A stretch of DNA of 60,975 nt from Candidatus Spongiihabitans thiooxidans (GCA_001543005.1 LFLB01000026.1:1-60975), one strand, 5' to 3'. Positions 1 through 10,587 are shown, counted from the stretch's first letter. Notes: generated from the sequence alone by a model not told the origin. A program made the numbers and translations.

Positions 1-89
1 ACAACAGATTGCGGCGTAAATCCGCTTCGCAGCAATCGGGATATTTCCCCTTTCGGCTACGCCTTCAGGGGAAATCCACAACAAACAAA

Positions 90-122
90 AGCGGACAATT
101 CACGTGTTATAAATTCGGACAG
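90..122 (-). mobile_element. IS21-like element terminus (left window edge)
   Basis: Read on the minus strand, this stretch has two TGTCCG-type repeats separated by a TAACACGT core. It matches, in inverted orientation, the sequence at 60916-60947 near the other window end (shared pattern CTGTCCG, about seven bases, TAACACGT, then TGTCCG). Multiple short terminal repeats of this kind are typical of IS21-family elements. Bases 1-89 would then be the inside of the element; no gene is readable there. The family assignment is inference, the inverted match is seen directly. Confidence 0.55.
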
Positions 123-138
123 TTCTATTTACTTCTAA

Positions 139-162
139 CAGTCATTCCAGCAGTCATTCCAG
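139..162. repeat. 12-bp direct repeat, two copies
   Basis: CAGTCATTCCAG occurs twice back to back in the stretch between the insertion-sequence end and uvrB. Nothing suggests it is coding. It is one of several short tandem repeats found at gene boundaries in this window. Confidence 0.6.
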
Positions 163-212
163 AAAAATCACCTTAATCCGTCCCGGATCAAACTCAGGTG
201 CAAATAATATTC

Positions 213-238
213 TTTTAGCCGTGCGTACTCGGCTAAAA
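213..238 (+). promoter_or_regulatory. Perfect 9-bp inverted repeat just before uvrB
   Basis: TTTTAGCCG and CGGCTAAAA form a perfect 9-bp stem around an 8-nt loop, ending 7 nt before the uvrB ATG. A GAGG motif lies directly after it but only 1 nt before the start codon, which is unusually close for a ribosome binding site. The hairpin could be an operator, a leader structure acting on translation, or the edge of an old insertion. It does not match the LexA box consensus (CTG-N10-CAG). Confidence 0.45.
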
Positions 239-245
239 TCGAGGA

Positions 246-2288
246 ATGACAACCGCGGGAAATTACAAACTGGTCAGCGAATTTAGTCCAGCGGGGGACC
301 AACCCGAAGCGATTAATGCGCTAATCGACGGCGTTGAAAACGGCGAAGCATTCCAGACATTATTAGGGGTAACGGGATCAGGCAAGACCTTCACCATGGC
401 GAATATTATTGCCGAGACTGGTCGCCCGGCACTGATTCTTGCTCACAATAAAACTCTCGCCGCTCAATTATATTCGGAGATGCGGGATTTTTTTCCGGAA
501 AATTCCGTGGAATACTTTGTTTCATACTACGACTATTATCAGCCCGAAGCCTATGTTCCGAGCTCGGATACTTATATCGAAAAGGATGCGTCGGTCAATG
601 ACCACATTGATCAAATGCGACTTTCCGCGACCAAGGCATTATTGGAAAGACGCGATGTCGTCATCGTCGGAACGGTGTCCGCAATCTATGGCTTGGGCGA
701 TCCGGCGGCTTACCACAGCATGATTTTGCACTTGAAGAAAGCAGATCAAATCGATCAAAGGGCAATACTGCGGCGACTGGCTGAATTGCAATACATTCGT
801 AATGATCTGGAATTGAGGCGCGGCACTTTTCGGGTGCGCGGTGATGTGATTGATGTTTTTCCAGCGGAATCGGAACGTCTGGCAATACGAATTGAGTTAT
901 TTGGCGATGAAGTTGAAAACCTTTCCAAATTTGATCCCCTGACCGGAGGGGTAGAAGAGCATATCAATCGGGTAACGGTTTATCCGAAAAGCCATTATGT
1001 CACCGCCAGGGAAACCATTCTCGGTATTCTTGACGACATAAAACTGGAGCTGCGGGAGCAGCTGGCGCGGTTGCGCGATGCGGGAAAACTGGTCGAAGCT
1101 CAGCGCCTCGAACAACGAACTTTATACGATCTGGAAATGATGCATGAACTGGGATATTGCAATGGCATCGAAAATTACTCTCGTTACCTGTCCGGGCGTA
1201 GTGCCGGAATGCCGCCGCCGACATTGATGGATTACATGCCGGACAACGCCATCGTGTTCATAGACGAGAGCCATGCCACCATTCCCCAACTTGGCGCGAT
1301 GTACAAAGGTGATCGCTCAAGGAAGGAGACCCTGATTGAATATGGTTTTCGATTGCCATCGGCGTTGGACAATCGGCCGCTGCGATTTGATGAATTCGAA
1401 AACCTGTTGACACAGGCGGTATTTGTTTCTGCGACACCAGGACTCTACGAAGCGACCCGTTCATCGGGCGTGGTCGAACAAGTGGTGCGGCCAACGGGTT
1501 TGCTGGATCCCGAGTTGGAAATACGCCCGGTGGAATCCCAGGTTGACGACTTGCTATCAGAAATAAATAAACGGGTTGCATTAAACGAGCGGGTTTTGGT
1601 GACCACCTTGACCAAGCGCATGGCCGAGGATTTAACCGAGTATTATCATGAACATAATGTGCGGGTGCGTTATCTGCATTCGGATATCGACACCATAGAG
1701 CGGGTCGAGATTATCCGGGATTTACGTAAAGGCGTATTCGATGTGTTGGTCGGCATTAATTTGCTCAGGGAAGGGTTGGACCTGCCCGAAGTTTCCCTGG
1801 TAGCGATACTTGATGCCGACAAGGAAGGGTTTTTACGGTCAACGCGCTCACTGATTCAAACCATTGGTCGGGCCGCCAGAAATATAAATGGGCGAGTCAT
1901 TTTATATGCGGATAAGAAAACGAATTCAATTCAGCAAGCGGTACAGGAAACGGACAGGCGGCGGCAAAAACAACGTGCTTACAATGAGATAAATAAGATT
2001 GAACCTAAATCTATTATCAAACCGGTTAAGGATATTATTGATGGTGTGACCGCAAACGATTCATCGTGGAATGATATGCCGGACCGGGATAAAATTGCAG
2101 AAGATACCGCAGAGTATTATCGACAGTCGCCCAAAGAACTCGGCAAATTACTGAGAAAGCTGGAAAAGGAAATGTACGCCTATGCCAAGAACCTGGAATT
2201 TGAAGCGGCCGCTTCGGTGCGCGACCGCATCAACCGAATACGAAAAGCGCAAATTTCAGAGGGGGTGGACAGTGCGCGAAAAAAATGA
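246..2288 (+). CDS. uvrB: UvrABC excision repair helicase subunit UvrB
   Basis: UvrB verifies DNA damage handed over by UvrA and recruits UvrC for incision in nucleotide excision repair in the cytoplasm. The 680-residue product is close to the usual length of about 670. Walker A GVTGSGKT lies at residues 41-48, the damage-probing beta-hairpin ([12 protein letters not shown]) at 93-104, the helicase motif QTIGRAARN in the second motor domain, and a UVR domain that binds UvrC near the C-terminus (around 638-668). The ATG at 246 leaves only five residues before the conserved YKLVSEF start region, so no better upstream start is likely. It is a single gene with a hairpin immediately upstream. Confidence 0.98.
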   Translation: MTTAGNYKLVSEFSPAGDQPEAINALIDGVENGEAFQTLLGVTGSGKTFTMANIIAETGRPALILAHNKTLAAQLYSEMRDFFPENSVEYFVSYYDYYQPEAYVPSSDTYIEKDASVNDHIDQMRLSATKALLERRDVVIVGTVSAIYGLGDPAAYHSMILHLKKADQIDQRAILRRLAELQYIRNDLELRRGTFRVRGDVIDVFPAESERLAIRIELFGDEVENLSKFDPLTGGVEEHINRVTVYPKSHYVTARETILGILDDIKLELREQLARLRDAGKLVEAQRLEQRTLYDLEMMHELGYCNGIENYSRYLSGRSAGMPPPTLMDYMPDNAIVFIDESHATIPQLGAMYKGDRSRKETLIEYGFRLPSALDNRPLRFDEFENLLTQAVFVSATPGLYEATRSSGVVEQVVRPTGLLDPELEIRPVESQVDDLLSEINKRVALNERVLVTTLTKRMAEDLTEYYHEHNVRVRYLHSDIDTIERVEIIRDLRKGVFDVLVGINLLREGLDLPEVSLVAILDADKEGFLRSTRSLIQTIGRAARNINGRVILYADKKTNSIQQAVQETDRRRQKQRAYNEINKIEPKSIIKPVKDIIDGVTANDSSWNDMPDRDKIAEDTAEYYRQSPKELGKLLRKLEKEMYAYAKNLEFEAAASVRDRINRIRKAQISEGVDSARKK

Positions 2289-2379
2289 ATAGGGGCTAAA
2301 GCGGGCTTAATAAGATAAAAGCGCAGACCTTATCAGGAAATTTAAATTCTGGATGGTTGACTGGAACTGTTGGGAAATA

Positions 2380-2456
2380 TGGCGGGCCCGGAGGGACTCG
2401 AACCCCCGACCACCTGGTTCGAAGCCAGGTACTCTATCCAGCTGAGCTACGGGCCC
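2380..2456 (-). tRNA. tRNA-Arg, anticodon UCG
   Basis: The minus strand folds as a complete 77-nt tRNA: acceptor stem GGGCCCG paired with CGGGCCC, D arm with AGCTCAGCTGG, anticodon stem CCTGG/CCAGG closing the loop CTTCGAA, and T arm GGGGGTTCGAGTCCC. The anticodon is UCG, reading CGA and probably CGG. The 3' CCA is encoded. It lies between uvrB and gatB, facing the same way as gatB. Confidence 0.96.
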
Positions 2457-2485
2457 ACGATTACCTTGTACAACACTTTTACGGG

Positions 2486-3916
2486 TTAGTCGAGTTTGTT
2501 GCGTAATAAATCGTTTACTTGTTTTGGATTGGCTTTACCACCGCTTTGTTGCATAACCTGGCCTACAAAAAACCCGAATATCTTTTGATTGCCTGCTTTG
2601 TATTGTGAAACCTGAGCCGAATTTTCCTGCAGGATGTTATCGACTATGGCTTCGATTGCGCCAGTATCGGTAATTTGTTTTAAGTCATTTTCATCAATCA
2701 CCTGATCCACAGATTTTTCGGATTTCCATAATAACGTCAATACTTGTTTCGCGATTTTTCCAGAAATGGTGTCATCGTTTATTCGATCGAGCAGACTGGC
2801 CATGCGGATACTATCTACAGGAGAGTCTCTGATTTCCATCGCAGAGTGGTTCAGGGCGGCACTAAGCTCGCCAAGTATCCAGTTGGCAACGGTCCTGGAA
2901 TCCGCTGCTGTTTGTGAACATACATTTTCAAAGTAATCTGCGGTGTCCCGATCGTTGGTTAAATGCGACGCATCGGTGGACGACAAATGATATTCGCGTT
3001 CAAGTCTGGATTTGCGCGCGTCGGGTAATTCGGGAAGCTGATTACGAATCTGATCGATAAAATCATCGTCCAGAATCATTTCGGGCAAGTCCGGATCAGG
3101 GAAGTAACGGTAGTCGTGGGCTTCTTCTTTGGAGCGCATTGACCGAGTTTCATTTTTATCCGAATCATATAAACGTGTTTCCTGAACGATCTTGCCGCCA
3201 TCTTCCAGAATATCTATTTGCCGATCAATTTCAAACTCGATGGCTTTTTCCACGAATCGAAAGGAGTTAATATTTTTCAGCTCGGCTCTGATTCCCAATT
3301 CGGTTTGACCCTTGGGTCGCATGGACACGTTGGCATCGCAACGAAACGAGCCTTCCTGCATGTTGCCGTCAGAAATATTCAGATAGCGCACCAGCGAATG
3401 TATTTTACGCAGGTAGGCAACGGCTTCCACAGCAGAGCGCAGGTCCGGTTCGGAAACAATTTCAAGCAGGGGGATGCCAGCGCGATTAAGATCAATACCG
3501 GTCATGTCGTGAAAATCTTGATGCAAAGATTTTCCGGCATCTTCCTCTAGATGAGCGCGGGTGATGCCGATAACTTTGCAGCCGTTGTCGGTTTCAATTT
3601 CAATCCTGCCTTGGCCGACTATGGGAACTTCAAACTGGCTGATTTGATAGCCCTTGGGCAGATCCGGGTAAAAGTAGTTTTTGCGGGCAAAAATGGAGCG
3701 TTTATTAATTTGGGCACCGATTCCAAGTCCAAACCTTACCGCTAATCGTGCCGCCTCCCGGTTCATGACCGGTAATACGCCCGGCAGGGCAATGCTTACA
3801 TCGCAGGCCTGAGTATTGGGTTGTGCGCCATACGCGGTGGACGCCGCGCTAAAAATTTTGCTTTTAGTGAGAAGTTGAACATGAATTTCGAGTCCGATTA
3901 CCGTTTCCCATTCCAT
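2486..3916 (-). CDS. gatB: Aspartyl/glutamyl-tRNA(Asn/Gln) amidotransferase subunit B
   Basis: GatB is the tRNA-binding and kinase subunit of the GatCAB complex, which converts misacylated Glu-tRNA(Gln) and/or Asp-tRNA(Asn) to the correct amide forms. The start is placed at the ATG at 3916 because the protein then begins [15 protein letters not shown], the canonical GatB N-terminus, at 476 residues. The longer reading frame upstream only translates the arginine-rich antisense of a tandem repeat in gatA. The start is 2 nt after the gatA stop, and a GGAGG motif inside the last gatA codons serves as ribosome binding site. It is the last gene of a gatC-gatA-gatB operon. Confidence 0.97.
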   Translation of the reverse strand: MEWETVIGLEIHVQLLTKSKIFSAASTAYGAQPNTQACDVSIALPGVLPVMNREAARLAVRFGLGIGAQINKRSIFARKNYFYPDLPKGYQISQFEVPIVGQGRIEIETDNGCKVIGITRAHLEEDAGKSLHQDFHDMTGIDLNRAGIPLLEIVSEPDLRSAVEAVAYLRKIHSLVRYLNISDGNMQEGSFRCDANVSMRPKGQTELGIRAELKNINSFRFVEKAIEFEIDRQIDILEDGGKIVQETRLYDSDKNETRSMRSKEEAHDYRYFPDPDLPEMILDDDFIDQIRNQLPELPDARKSRLEREYHLSSTDASHLTNDRDTADYFENVCSQTAADSRTVANWILGELSAALNHSAMEIRDSPVDSIRMASLLDRINDDTISGKIAKQVLTLLWKSEKSVDQVIDENDLKQITDTGAIEAIVDNILQENSAQVSQYKAGNQKIFGFFVGQVMQQSGGKANPKQVNDLLRNKLD

Positions 3917-3918
3917 GA

Positions 3919-5409
3919 TCAATCTAGCCCTCCGGGCCCTCCAGGCCCTCCGGGCACGCCTGGAATGTCTGGAATTTTTAAGTGCCAATCGGTTTGTTGT
4001 TGAAACTGATGGGCAACAGTCAGCAGGGTTGATTCATCCAGATATTTGCCGATTAACTGTAATCCTATGGGTAAATTTTTGTCATCGAACCCGGCCGCAA
4101 TTGACATTGCCGGCAGTCCTGCCAGGTTTGCGGCATTGGTGAAAATATCATTTAAATACATCGCCACTGGATCATCATTTTTTTCGCCGATGACAAATGC
4201 GGTGCTCGGCGTAGTTGGGCCAGCAATTAGATCGCATTTTTCAAATGCGCGACTAAAATCATCAGCAATCATTCTACGCAGTTTTTGCGCTTTTATGTAG
4301 TAAGCATCGTAATAACCTGAAGATAATACATAGGTGCCGATCATGATTCTACGTTTCACTTCGGCGCCAAATCCTTCAGCCCGGGTCTTTTCATACATAT
4401 CATCAAGGTCAGTATAATTTTCAGTCCGATACCCATAACGCACGCCATCGAATCGAGCCAGGTTAGAAGAGGCTTCGGCGGGCGCGATGACGTAGTAGCA
4501 GGGAATACCCACTTCGCTATTCGGTAATTCAACCTCCACGGTTTTCGCACCCAGGGCTTGCAATTCCCGGATTGCCTGCTGAATAGCATCTGCAATGTCT
4601 GCATCCACATCATCATTGAAAAATTCTTTCGGCAGCCCGATGGTTTTTCCGCGTATGGATTGTTCCAGGACATTGCCATAGTCTGGAACGGGTAGTTGCA
4701 AAGAAGTCGAATCGCGCTGATCAAACCCTGACATTGCCTGCAAAACCATTGCCGCATCCCGAGCATTTCGGGTAACAAGCCCGCCTTGATCCAACGAAGA
4801 AGCAAATGCCACCATGCCATATCGAGAAACACGACCATAACTGGGCTTAATCCCGGTCAGGCCACAAAAAGCCGCGGGCTGACGAATCGAGCCACCGGTA
4901 TCTGTGGCAGTAGCAACCGGCACTAATCTTGCGCTCACCGCAGCGGCTGACCCGCCTGAGCTGCCGCCAGGCACGCGCTGGACATCCCAGGGATTTTTTA
5001 CCGCGCCGTAATAACTGGTTTCATTTGACGAACCCATGGCGAACTCATCCATATTTGTTTTACCCAAGATCACCATGCCTTGTTGTTTCAGTTTTTCCAC
5101 AACCGTTGCATCGTAGGGTGATACAAAATTGCTAAGGATTTTCGACCCACAAGTGGTTAATACCCCTTTAGTGCAAAACAAATCCTTATGCGCCATCGGA
5201 ATTCCAGTTAGCGCATGCGCCTTATTATCGTGTAACATCCGGTCGGCATACTGCGCTTGCTCAAGAGCCAATTCTTCGGTTACGGTAATAAATGCATTAA
5301 GCGCCTTGGCCGAATCGATACGCTTTAAATAGTGCTGAGTCAATTCGACGCTGGAATACGTTTTGTTGCGAAGCGCGGCACTGTGTTCACTGAGGCAGTT
5401 TGAGTGCAT
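3919..5409 (-). CDS. gatA: Aspartyl/glutamyl-tRNA amidotransferase subunit A
   Basis: GatA is the glutaminase subunit of GatCAB and an amidase-signature enzyme that releases ammonia from glutamine. The Ser-cisSer-Lys triad is visible as K75, S150 and S174, with the same spacing as in characterised GatA proteins, and the [11 protein letters not shown] signature is at 148-158. The length of 496 is slightly above the usual 485. The excess is a C-terminal collagen-like tail ([12 protein letters not shown]) encoded by a 9-bp tandem repeat. gatC lies 7 nt upstream and gatB starts 2 nt downstream, so the three genes are cotranscribed. Confidence 0.97.
   Translation of the reverse strand: MHSNCLSEHSAALRNKTYSSVELTQHYLKRIDSAKALNAFITVTEELALEQAQYADRMLHDNKAHALTGIPMAHKDLFCTKGVLTTCGSKILSNFVSPYDATVVEKLKQQGMVILGKTNMDEFAMGSSNETSYYGAVKNPWDVQRVPGGSSGGSAAAVSARLVPVATATDTGGSIRQPAAFCGLTGIKPSYGRVSRYGMVAFASSLDQGGLVTRNARDAAMVLQAMSGFDQRDSTSLQLPVPDYGNVLEQSIRGKTIGLPKEFFNDDVDADIADAIQQAIRELQALGAKTVEVELPNSEVGIPCYYVIAPAEASSNLARFDGVRYGYRTENYTDLDDMYEKTRAEGFGAEVKRRIMIGTYVLSSGYYDAYYIKAQKLRRMIADDFSRAFEKCDLIAGPTTPSTAFVIGEKNDDPVAMYLNDIFTNAANLAGLPAMSIAAGFDDKNLPIGLQLIGKYLDESTLLTVAHQFQQQTDWHLKIPDIPGVPGGPGGPGGLD
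3928..3954. repeat. 9-bp tandem repeat at the gatA/gatB junction
   Basis: On the plus strand CCCTCCGGG, CCCTCCAGG and CCCTCCGGG follow one another. On the coding strand each unit supplies a GGAGG, so the repeat both encodes the Gly-Pro-Gly tail of GatA and carries several Shine-Dalgarno-like motifs 10 to 30 nt before the gatB start. Confidence 0.85.
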
Positions 5410-5416
5410 AACAATG

Positions 5417-5704
5417 TTAGTCGATTACCTTGGGGACCAGATAAAGTCCGTTTTCGGTGGCCGGCGCAACGGTTTGATAGGCTTCTCTAAGATTCGTGGC
5501 AGTCACTTCATCCGCTCGCAGCCTTAATGCTGGGTCCTGAGGATGGGACATCGGCTCAATATCGCTGGTATCGATGGTATTCATTTGTTTGATCAGATCC
5601 ATAATCCGGGATAATTGAGTCGCATAAAATTCAGCCTGTTCGCTACTGGTTTTTAACCGCGCAAGAGTGGCGATATGGGTAATTTCTTTCGGTGTTAGAG
5701 ACAT
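5417..5704 (-). CDS. gatC: Aspartyl/glutamyl-tRNA amidotransferase subunit C
   Basis: GatC is the small subunit that wraps around GatA and stabilises its contact with GatB. At 95 residues it has the usual length, and it shows the typical N-terminus ([16 protein letters not shown]), the central helix and the C-terminal LVPKVID tail. It is the first gene of gatCAB and is transcribed divergently from mreB across a 156-bp spacer that must hold both promoters. Divergent gatCAB and mreBCD is also seen in Pseudomonas, which supports the taxonomic reading. Confidence 0.95.
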   Translation of the reverse strand: MSLTPKEITHIATLARLKTSSEQAEFYATQLSRIMDLIKQMNTIDTSDIEPMSHPQDPALRLRADEVTATNLREAYQTVAPATENGLYLVPKVID

Positions 5705-5860
5705 AAACTATAAAAAATAATACCAGCGTTCTACCCTTAAAAACACAACAATTTAGCATAGGATTGTATGGTTGCATAGTGCTGGCTGGATTGTTAATCT
5801 AGGCAGGTTATTTTTCGGCAAAAAAGCCGCATTTCCACCCTTTAAGTTAGATAAAAAACA

Positions 5861-6904
5861 ATGTTAAAACGCTTATTAGGTTTCTTCTCGAATGACCTCG
5901 CTATCGATCTTGGTACCGCGAATACCCTGATTTACGCCAGAAACAAGGGAATAGTCCTCGACGAACCCTCAGTAGTCGCCATTAAGAACCCGACCATAGA
6001 GGGCGGCAGCAAAACCGTACTAGCGATTGGTCAGGAGGCTAAACGAATGTTGGGTAAGACTCCTGGTTTTATTCAAGCCATTCGACCAATGAAAGACGGC
6101 GTCATCGCGGACTTCAATGTGACCGAAGATATGCTCAAATATTTTATCCGCAAGGTTCAGGAAAACAAGTTCTTTTCCAGCCCGAGAATTATTATATGTG
6201 TGCCGTGCGGATCTACTCAGGTGGAAAAAAGGGCGATCCGGGAATCGGCAACCAGTGCGGGCGCCCGGGAAGTTTATCTCATTGAAGAGCCGATGGCGGT
6301 AGCGATTGGCGCCAACCTTCCGGTGGCGGAGCCAACCGGATCAATGGTTATTGACGTCGGTGGAGGCACCACCGAGGTCGGTATTGTGTCATTGGGGGGG
6401 ATGGTTTATTCAACCTCGTTGCGAGTTGCTGGCGACTCCTTTGACGAAGCAATCGTAAATTATGTACGCCGTCGTCATGGTTTGCTGATCGGGGATGTAA
6501 CTGCGGAGCGCGTAAAAAAAACCATCGCAACGGCGTGGTCGGAATCTGAACATATGGAAATGGAAATCAAGGGGCGGGATATTTCAGAAGGACTGTCGAG
6601 AAGCCTGGTAATCACCAGCGAAGAAATCTACGAATCGATTAACGATTCATTGGAACAGATTGTCCAGGCTATCCGCGGGGCACTCGAAAAAACACCGCCA
6701 GAACTCATCGCAGATATTGGTGACAGAGGCATGGTTGTGGCTGGGGGAGGGGCATTGTTACGTGATATCGATCGACGACTCATGCAGGATACGGGTTTGT
6801 CGGTGGTTCTTGCGGAAGATCCTTTGACTTGCGTGGTTCGAGGCTGTGGTCGGGCCTTGGAAGAAATGGATGCACTCGGTGACGTGTTCGCCAGCGATGG
6901 CTGA
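5861..6904 (+). CDS. mreB: Rod shape-determining protein MreB
   Basis: MreB is the bacterial actin that forms membrane-bound filaments and guides the elongasome during side-wall synthesis. The 347-residue protein has the usual length, an N-terminal amphipathic helix ([10 protein letters not shown]) for membrane binding, the phosphate-binding loop DLGTANT from residue 16, and the second phosphate loop [11 protein letters not shown]. Unlike the tightly packed mreC-mreD-mrdA genes downstream, it is separated from mreC by 362 bp. Confidence 0.97.
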   Translation: MLKRLLGFFSNDLAIDLGTANTLIYARNKGIVLDEPSVVAIKNPTIEGGSKTVLAIGQEAKRMLGKTPGFIQAIRPMKDGVIADFNVTEDMLKYFIRKVQENKFFSSPRIIICVPCGSTQVEKRAIRESATSAGAREVYLIEEPMAVAIGANLPVAEPTGSMVIDVGGGTTEVGIVSLGGMVYSTSLRVAGDSFDEAIVNYVRRRHGLLIGDVTAERVKKTIATAWSESEHMEMEIKGRDISEGLSRSLVITSEEIYESINDSLEQIVQAIRGALEKTPPELIADIGDRGMVVAGGGALLRDIDRRLMQDTGLSVVLAEDPLTCVVRGCGRALEEMDALGDVFASDG

Positions 6905-7266
6905 CCATAGGTTCTATGTATTGTGGTCCTATATTTCTTGCTCATGATTTTTTACTTGGGCATGAGTGAAAAACGGGCATTAGTAAAAAATGATGTTATT
7001 ACGAATATCATAATTTACAGTCGGGCGAAATATTTACAAAAATCATTAACGCCCGTGCATTTATAAAAAATAACTGTTTCAAAAAAATTACCACACAATA
7101 ATTTTACCTTATACATGTATATTTTATAAGGAAACGGCACGAGCCGAAACAAAACATCTAACCTGAATACAAAGCCATTTATGCTCTATCCAGAAAATAG
7201 ACAACAAACAGGGTGCAGGCTGAATGGCAATAGAAAATAACCGTCGCTTGTCCGCGCTCTATTGAC
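6905..7266 (+). other. 362-bp AT-rich gap between mreB and mreC
   Basis: No gene is visible. The stretch is AT-rich and contains an inverted repeat CCTTATA...TATAAGG around TATACATGTATA (about 7107-7131), which could be an mreB terminator, an operator or part of a separate mreC promoter. A 13-codon ORF (about 7223-7264) ends just before mreC and could act as a leader peptide, but nothing else supports it. Confidence 0.4.
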
Positions 7267-8175
7267 ATGAGTTATAACGGCATGAACTATAATAGCAGGC
7301 TCCAGCTGTTGCGGTTTTTTCTGTTTTTGGCGCTATCTATGGGGGCAATGATTACTGACCATCGAAGTGAATGGTTAAAACCAATACATACCATTACTAC
7401 AGTTGTTAACATCTTCTTTGAATCGGTTATCGGAATTCCGAAAAATACATTTTCATTATTAAATCGTTATTATCCTGACGACCGCTTGCATCAGCGTTTT
7501 GTCGAACTACAACAAAAGCAAGCAATACTGGAGGTTCGGTTACAACGCTATGAGGCTCTGGAAAAAGAAAATCAACGGCTGTCTAAATTACTGTCAGTAT
7601 CAAAACGCTTTGCCAATGAAGTACTTCTTACAGAAGTTATTAGCTTCGATCTCGAACCATTTAGTCACAGAATCGTTATAAACCGTGGCATTGAAGCAGG
7701 TGTTTACCTCGGTCAACCCGCCATCGTCCCGGAAGGGGTACTCGGACAGGTGTCCCGGGTCGGTTATCGTCGTAGCGTGGTGACACTGATAACCGACCCG
7801 GGACATGGGCTATCGGTACAGATTCAACGCAATGGTTTACGTACCATTATTCAGGGTTCTGGAAAATCTGACCAGGTGATCGTTCCATTTTTAGAGAACC
7901 TGTCTGATATTCAAACGGGAGATCTGCTGGTTACTACGGGAATGGGCGGGCGTTTTCCGGTCGGTTATAAAGTTGCTGAGGTATCAGATATCATAAAAGA
8001 TGCAAATCAGGCATTTCTAATTATTACGGCGAGAACTATGGCTCAAACAGGCTCCGTCAAAGAAGTGCTTTTACTGCGCAACAATGATAGCAGCAACAAC
8101 GATCTTCTGACAAATCCGAAACCATTACATTCAGGCACCTCGGGTGAATCAGGTGAATCAGGTGAATCTAGGTGA
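7267..8175 (+). CDS. mreC: Rod shape-determining protein MreC
   Basis: MreC is the periplasmic scaffold of the elongasome; it binds and activates PBP2 (MrdA). The protein has a short cytoplasmic start, one membrane helix (about residues 14-30), a coiled-coil region (about 75-110, KQAILEVRLQRYEALEKEN) and the beta-barrel domains with typical GVLGQVSRVGY and DLLVTTGMGGRFPVGY segments. The C-terminal tail GESGESGES is encoded by a 9-bp tandem repeat. A second in-frame ATG five codons later is an alternative start; neither has a strong ribosome binding site. It overlaps mreD by 4 nt. Confidence 0.95.
   Translation: MSYNGMNYNSRLQLLRFFLFLALSMGAMITDHRSEWLKPIHTITTVVNIFFESVIGIPKNTFSLLNRYYPDDRLHQRFVELQQKQAILEVRLQRYEALEKENQRLSKLLSVSKRFANEVLLTEVISFDLEPFSHRIVINRGIEAGVYLGQPAIVPEGVLGQVSRVGYRRSVVTLITDPGHGLSVQIQRNGLRTIIQGSGKSDQVIVPFLENLSDIQTGDLLVTTGMGGRFPVGYKVAEVSDIIKDANQAFLIITARTMAQTGSVKEVLLLRNNDSSNNDLLTNPKPLHSGTSGESGESGESR
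8143..8169. repeat. 9-bp tandem repeat at the mreC 3' end
   Basis: GGTGAATCA occurs in three consecutive near-identical units (the third ends in T), followed by a partial AGGTGAATA that contains the mreC stop and the mreD GTG start. It encodes Gly-Glu-Ser repeats in frame. Each unit contains GGTGA, so slippage would move or multiply the translation start context of mreD. Confidence 0.85.
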
Positions 8176-8666
8176 ATAGGGCCTTTTCTGCAAAATCACC
8201 ATTTTGGGCTATTCTGTTCACCTTTGTGATTGCCTTGTTTTTAAACATGGTGCAATACCCGGAATGGATGAAGTATGCCAAACCAGATTGGGTTATGCTG
8301 GTTTTGTTTTACTGGTGTTTGGCTGTACCGCATCGCGTCGGTGTCGGTTGTGGCTGGCTTTCCGGTATTGTGCTGGATATCTTGTATTACTCGCTATTAG
8401 GTCAACACGCCGTCGGCAAAGCATTTGTTGCGCTGATAGCCGTTTCGACACATCGACGAGTCCGACTATATGACCTGTGGCAGCAATGTATACTGGTATT
8501 TATCGTAGCCTCAATAGATATTGGATTTACAGTATGGGTTTATCAGTTAACCACAAACACAGAGATTCGCTTGGTATTCTGGCAGTCTGCTTTGACATCC
8601 TGTTTAATTTGGCCAATTGTGTATAACGTGTTGCATTTTTTTCGCCATAAAATCAGGATAAGCTAA
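8172..8666 (+). CDS. mreD: Rod shape-determining protein MreD
   Basis: MreD is a small integral membrane protein of the elongasome. The 164-residue product has the usual length and about five hydrophobic segments, with the typical early motif LNMVQYPEWMKYAKPDWVML. It starts at a GTG that overlaps the mreC stop (GTGA) and its stop overlaps the mrdA ATG (TAATG), so translation of mreC, mreD and mrdA is probably coupled. Confidence 0.93.
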   Translation: MNRAFSAKSPFWAILFTFVIALFLNMVQYPEWMKYAKPDWVMLVLFYWCLAVPHRVGVGCGWLSGIVLDILYYSLLGQHAVGKAFVALIAVSTHRRVRLYDLWQQCILVFIVASIDIGFTVWVYQLTTNTEIRLVFWQSALTSCLIWPIVYNVLHFFRHKIRIS

Positions 8667-10552
8667 TGATTTCGATCCGCAATCACCCGCTGGAGAGAAA
8701 AATTGTTCAGGGGCGCATAATTTTTATAGTTGGCCTGATATCGATATTGGTTATCCTGCTGGTTCTGCGACTGGGTTATTTACAAATATACCAACATCAA
8801 AAATTCATCACATTAGCGCAAAATAATCGCATTAATTTTTCCCCATTGCCACCGGTGAGAGGAATAATTTATGACAGAAATGGTGAAATACTTGCTCAAA
8901 ACATTCGGGTATTTAATCTGGAAATATTGCCGAATAAGGTACAAGACCTCGATAATCTGTTGAGTGAATTAGGACAGCTTATCGAGCTCACCGATGTACA
9001 TCTCAAACAATTCAGAATACTTCTCAAACAACGTCCTTCTTTCGAACGGCAAACACTCAAGGCTAATCTTAACCAACAAGAGACCGCCATATTGGCAGTC
9101 AACCAGCATAGGTACCCCGGGGCAGAATTACAGGCACGTCTGCAGCGACACTACCCGAAAGGGGAACTGACTGCACATATCGTCGGTTACGTCGGTCGAA
9201 TAAGTCCAGCGGATCTGGAAAACATCGATAATCAGGTTTACCGAGGGATGGAATATATCGGTAAAACTGGAATCGAAGCTTCTTACGAATCAACCTTACT
9301 GGGCAAATCCGGGATAGAGCAGGTAGAAACCAATGCTCATGGCCGGATTGTTCGTCGTCTGCAACAGACAACTCCAAATACGGGTATGGCCATTCACCTC
9401 AGTCTGGATATCAAGTTACAGCAGAAAAGCATTGAAGCCTTGGCAGGATTTGAAGGGGCGGTAGTCGCGATTGAACCGCAATCGGGTGAGATTCTCGCCT
9501 TCGCCAGCGTGCCCGGATACGATTCGAATCTATTTGTAAATGGAATCAGTGAAGCTGACTACGCAAGTTTGCGTACCTCAGAGCGTAAACCGCTGGTGAA
9601 TCGTGCGATTTATGGACGTTATGCCCCAGGGTCAACCATCAAGGGGTTTATATCTCTGGTGGGCATGGAAAATGGCATTGGCCACAGTAAGACTGTTTTT
9701 TGTCCTGGATGGTATAGTTTGCCGGGCGGTAAACATCGTTATCGTTGCTGGAAAAAATCGGGACATGGTCTTCTGGATGGTTACAACGCGATTGTCCAAT
9801 CCTGCGATGTGTATTTCTACACATTGGCGAGGCAATTGGGTATCGACAGGATGTATGAAGGGATGACCCGGTTCGGATTTGGAAAATCGACCGGGATTGA
9901 TATGCTTGGGGAGCCATCCGGTTTAATGCCATCCAGAGAGTGGAAACGCCGCGTTCGGAATCAAACCTGGTATCCGGGCGAGACAATAATTACCGGAATT
10001 GGCCAGGGGTATATGTTAGTTACGCCTTTACAACTGGCCAATGTCACGGCAGTTCTGGCAAATAGAGGCAAGAAAGTAACGCCAAGGTTTTTATCTGCTA
10101 TAGAACATCCTCAAACTCAGGTTAAGCAAGACATTGCGCCAAAAATAACAGGGATTGTAAAACTTCGTGATGATCGATTCTATGAAGCAGTTATAAATAG
10201 TATGCGAGATGTGGTTCATGGTGCACGAGGGACTGCAAGAGGAATTAACCGGGGTATTCAATATGAAATGGCGGGAAAGACCGGCACCGTCCAAGTTAAA
10301 AGTATTGCTCAAAACCTGCAATACGAGAAAAAAAATGTTGAGAAAAAATTTAGAGACCATTCGTTGTTTATTGGTTTTGCTCCGTTGAACGATCCAAAAA
10401 TTGCCATCGCTGTTGTGGTCGAGCACGCTGGCAGTGGAAGCGGAACCGCCGCTCCAATCGCTAGAAAGTTAATTGATTACTATCTTCTTGACCGACTGAA
10501 ATTATTTGACAGGCAGGCGCCGGATTCCAAAAGTCTGGCCGACCAGGGATAG
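8666..10552 (+). CDS. mrdA: Penicillin-binding protein 2 (elongasome transpeptidase)
   Basis: PBP2 is the class B transpeptidase that crosslinks peptidoglycan during cell elongation, working with RodA. The 628-residue protein has one N-terminal membrane helix (about 20-40), a pedestal domain and the penicillin-binding domain with all three active-site motifs: STIK at 323-326 (nucleophile S323), SCD at 379-381 and KTGT at 538-541. It overlaps mreD by one base and is followed 35 bp later by rodA. Confidence 0.97.
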   Translation: MISIRNHPLERKIVQGRIIFIVGLISILVILLVLRLGYLQIYQHQKFITLAQNNRINFSPLPPVRGIIYDRNGEILAQNIRVFNLEILPNKVQDLDNLLSELGQLIELTDVHLKQFRILLKQRPSFERQTLKANLNQQETAILAVNQHRYPGAELQARLQRHYPKGELTAHIVGYVGRISPADLENIDNQVYRGMEYIGKTGIEASYESTLLGKSGIEQVETNAHGRIVRRLQQTTPNTGMAIHLSLDIKLQQKSIEALAGFEGAVVAIEPQSGEILAFASVPGYDSNLFVNGISEADYASLRTSERKPLVNRAIYGRYAPGSTIKGFISLVGMENGIGHSKTVFCPGWYSLPGGKHRYRCWKKSGHGLLDGYNAIVQSCDVYFYTLARQLGIDRMYEGMTRFGFGKSTGIDMLGEPSGLMPSREWKRRVRNQTWYPGETIITGIGQGYMLVTPLQLANVTAVLANRGKKVTPRFLSAIEHPQTQVKQDIAPKITGIVKLRDDRFYEAVINSMRDVVHGARGTARGINRGIQYEMAGKTGTVQVKSIAQNLQYEKKNVEKKFRDHSLFIGFAPLNDPKIAIAVVVEHAGSGSGTAAPIARKLIDYYLLDRLKLFDRQAPDSKSLADQG

Positions 10553-10587
10553 CCAGAGTTGGAAAATGCCAGATTGTTGTTTCATAA

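Noticed and set aside
3917..3988. Arginine-rich N-terminal extension of GatB
   Set aside because: It translates the gatA tandem repeat in another frame. GatB proteins begin at [10 protein letters not shown], and a ribosome binding site fits the ATG at 3916.
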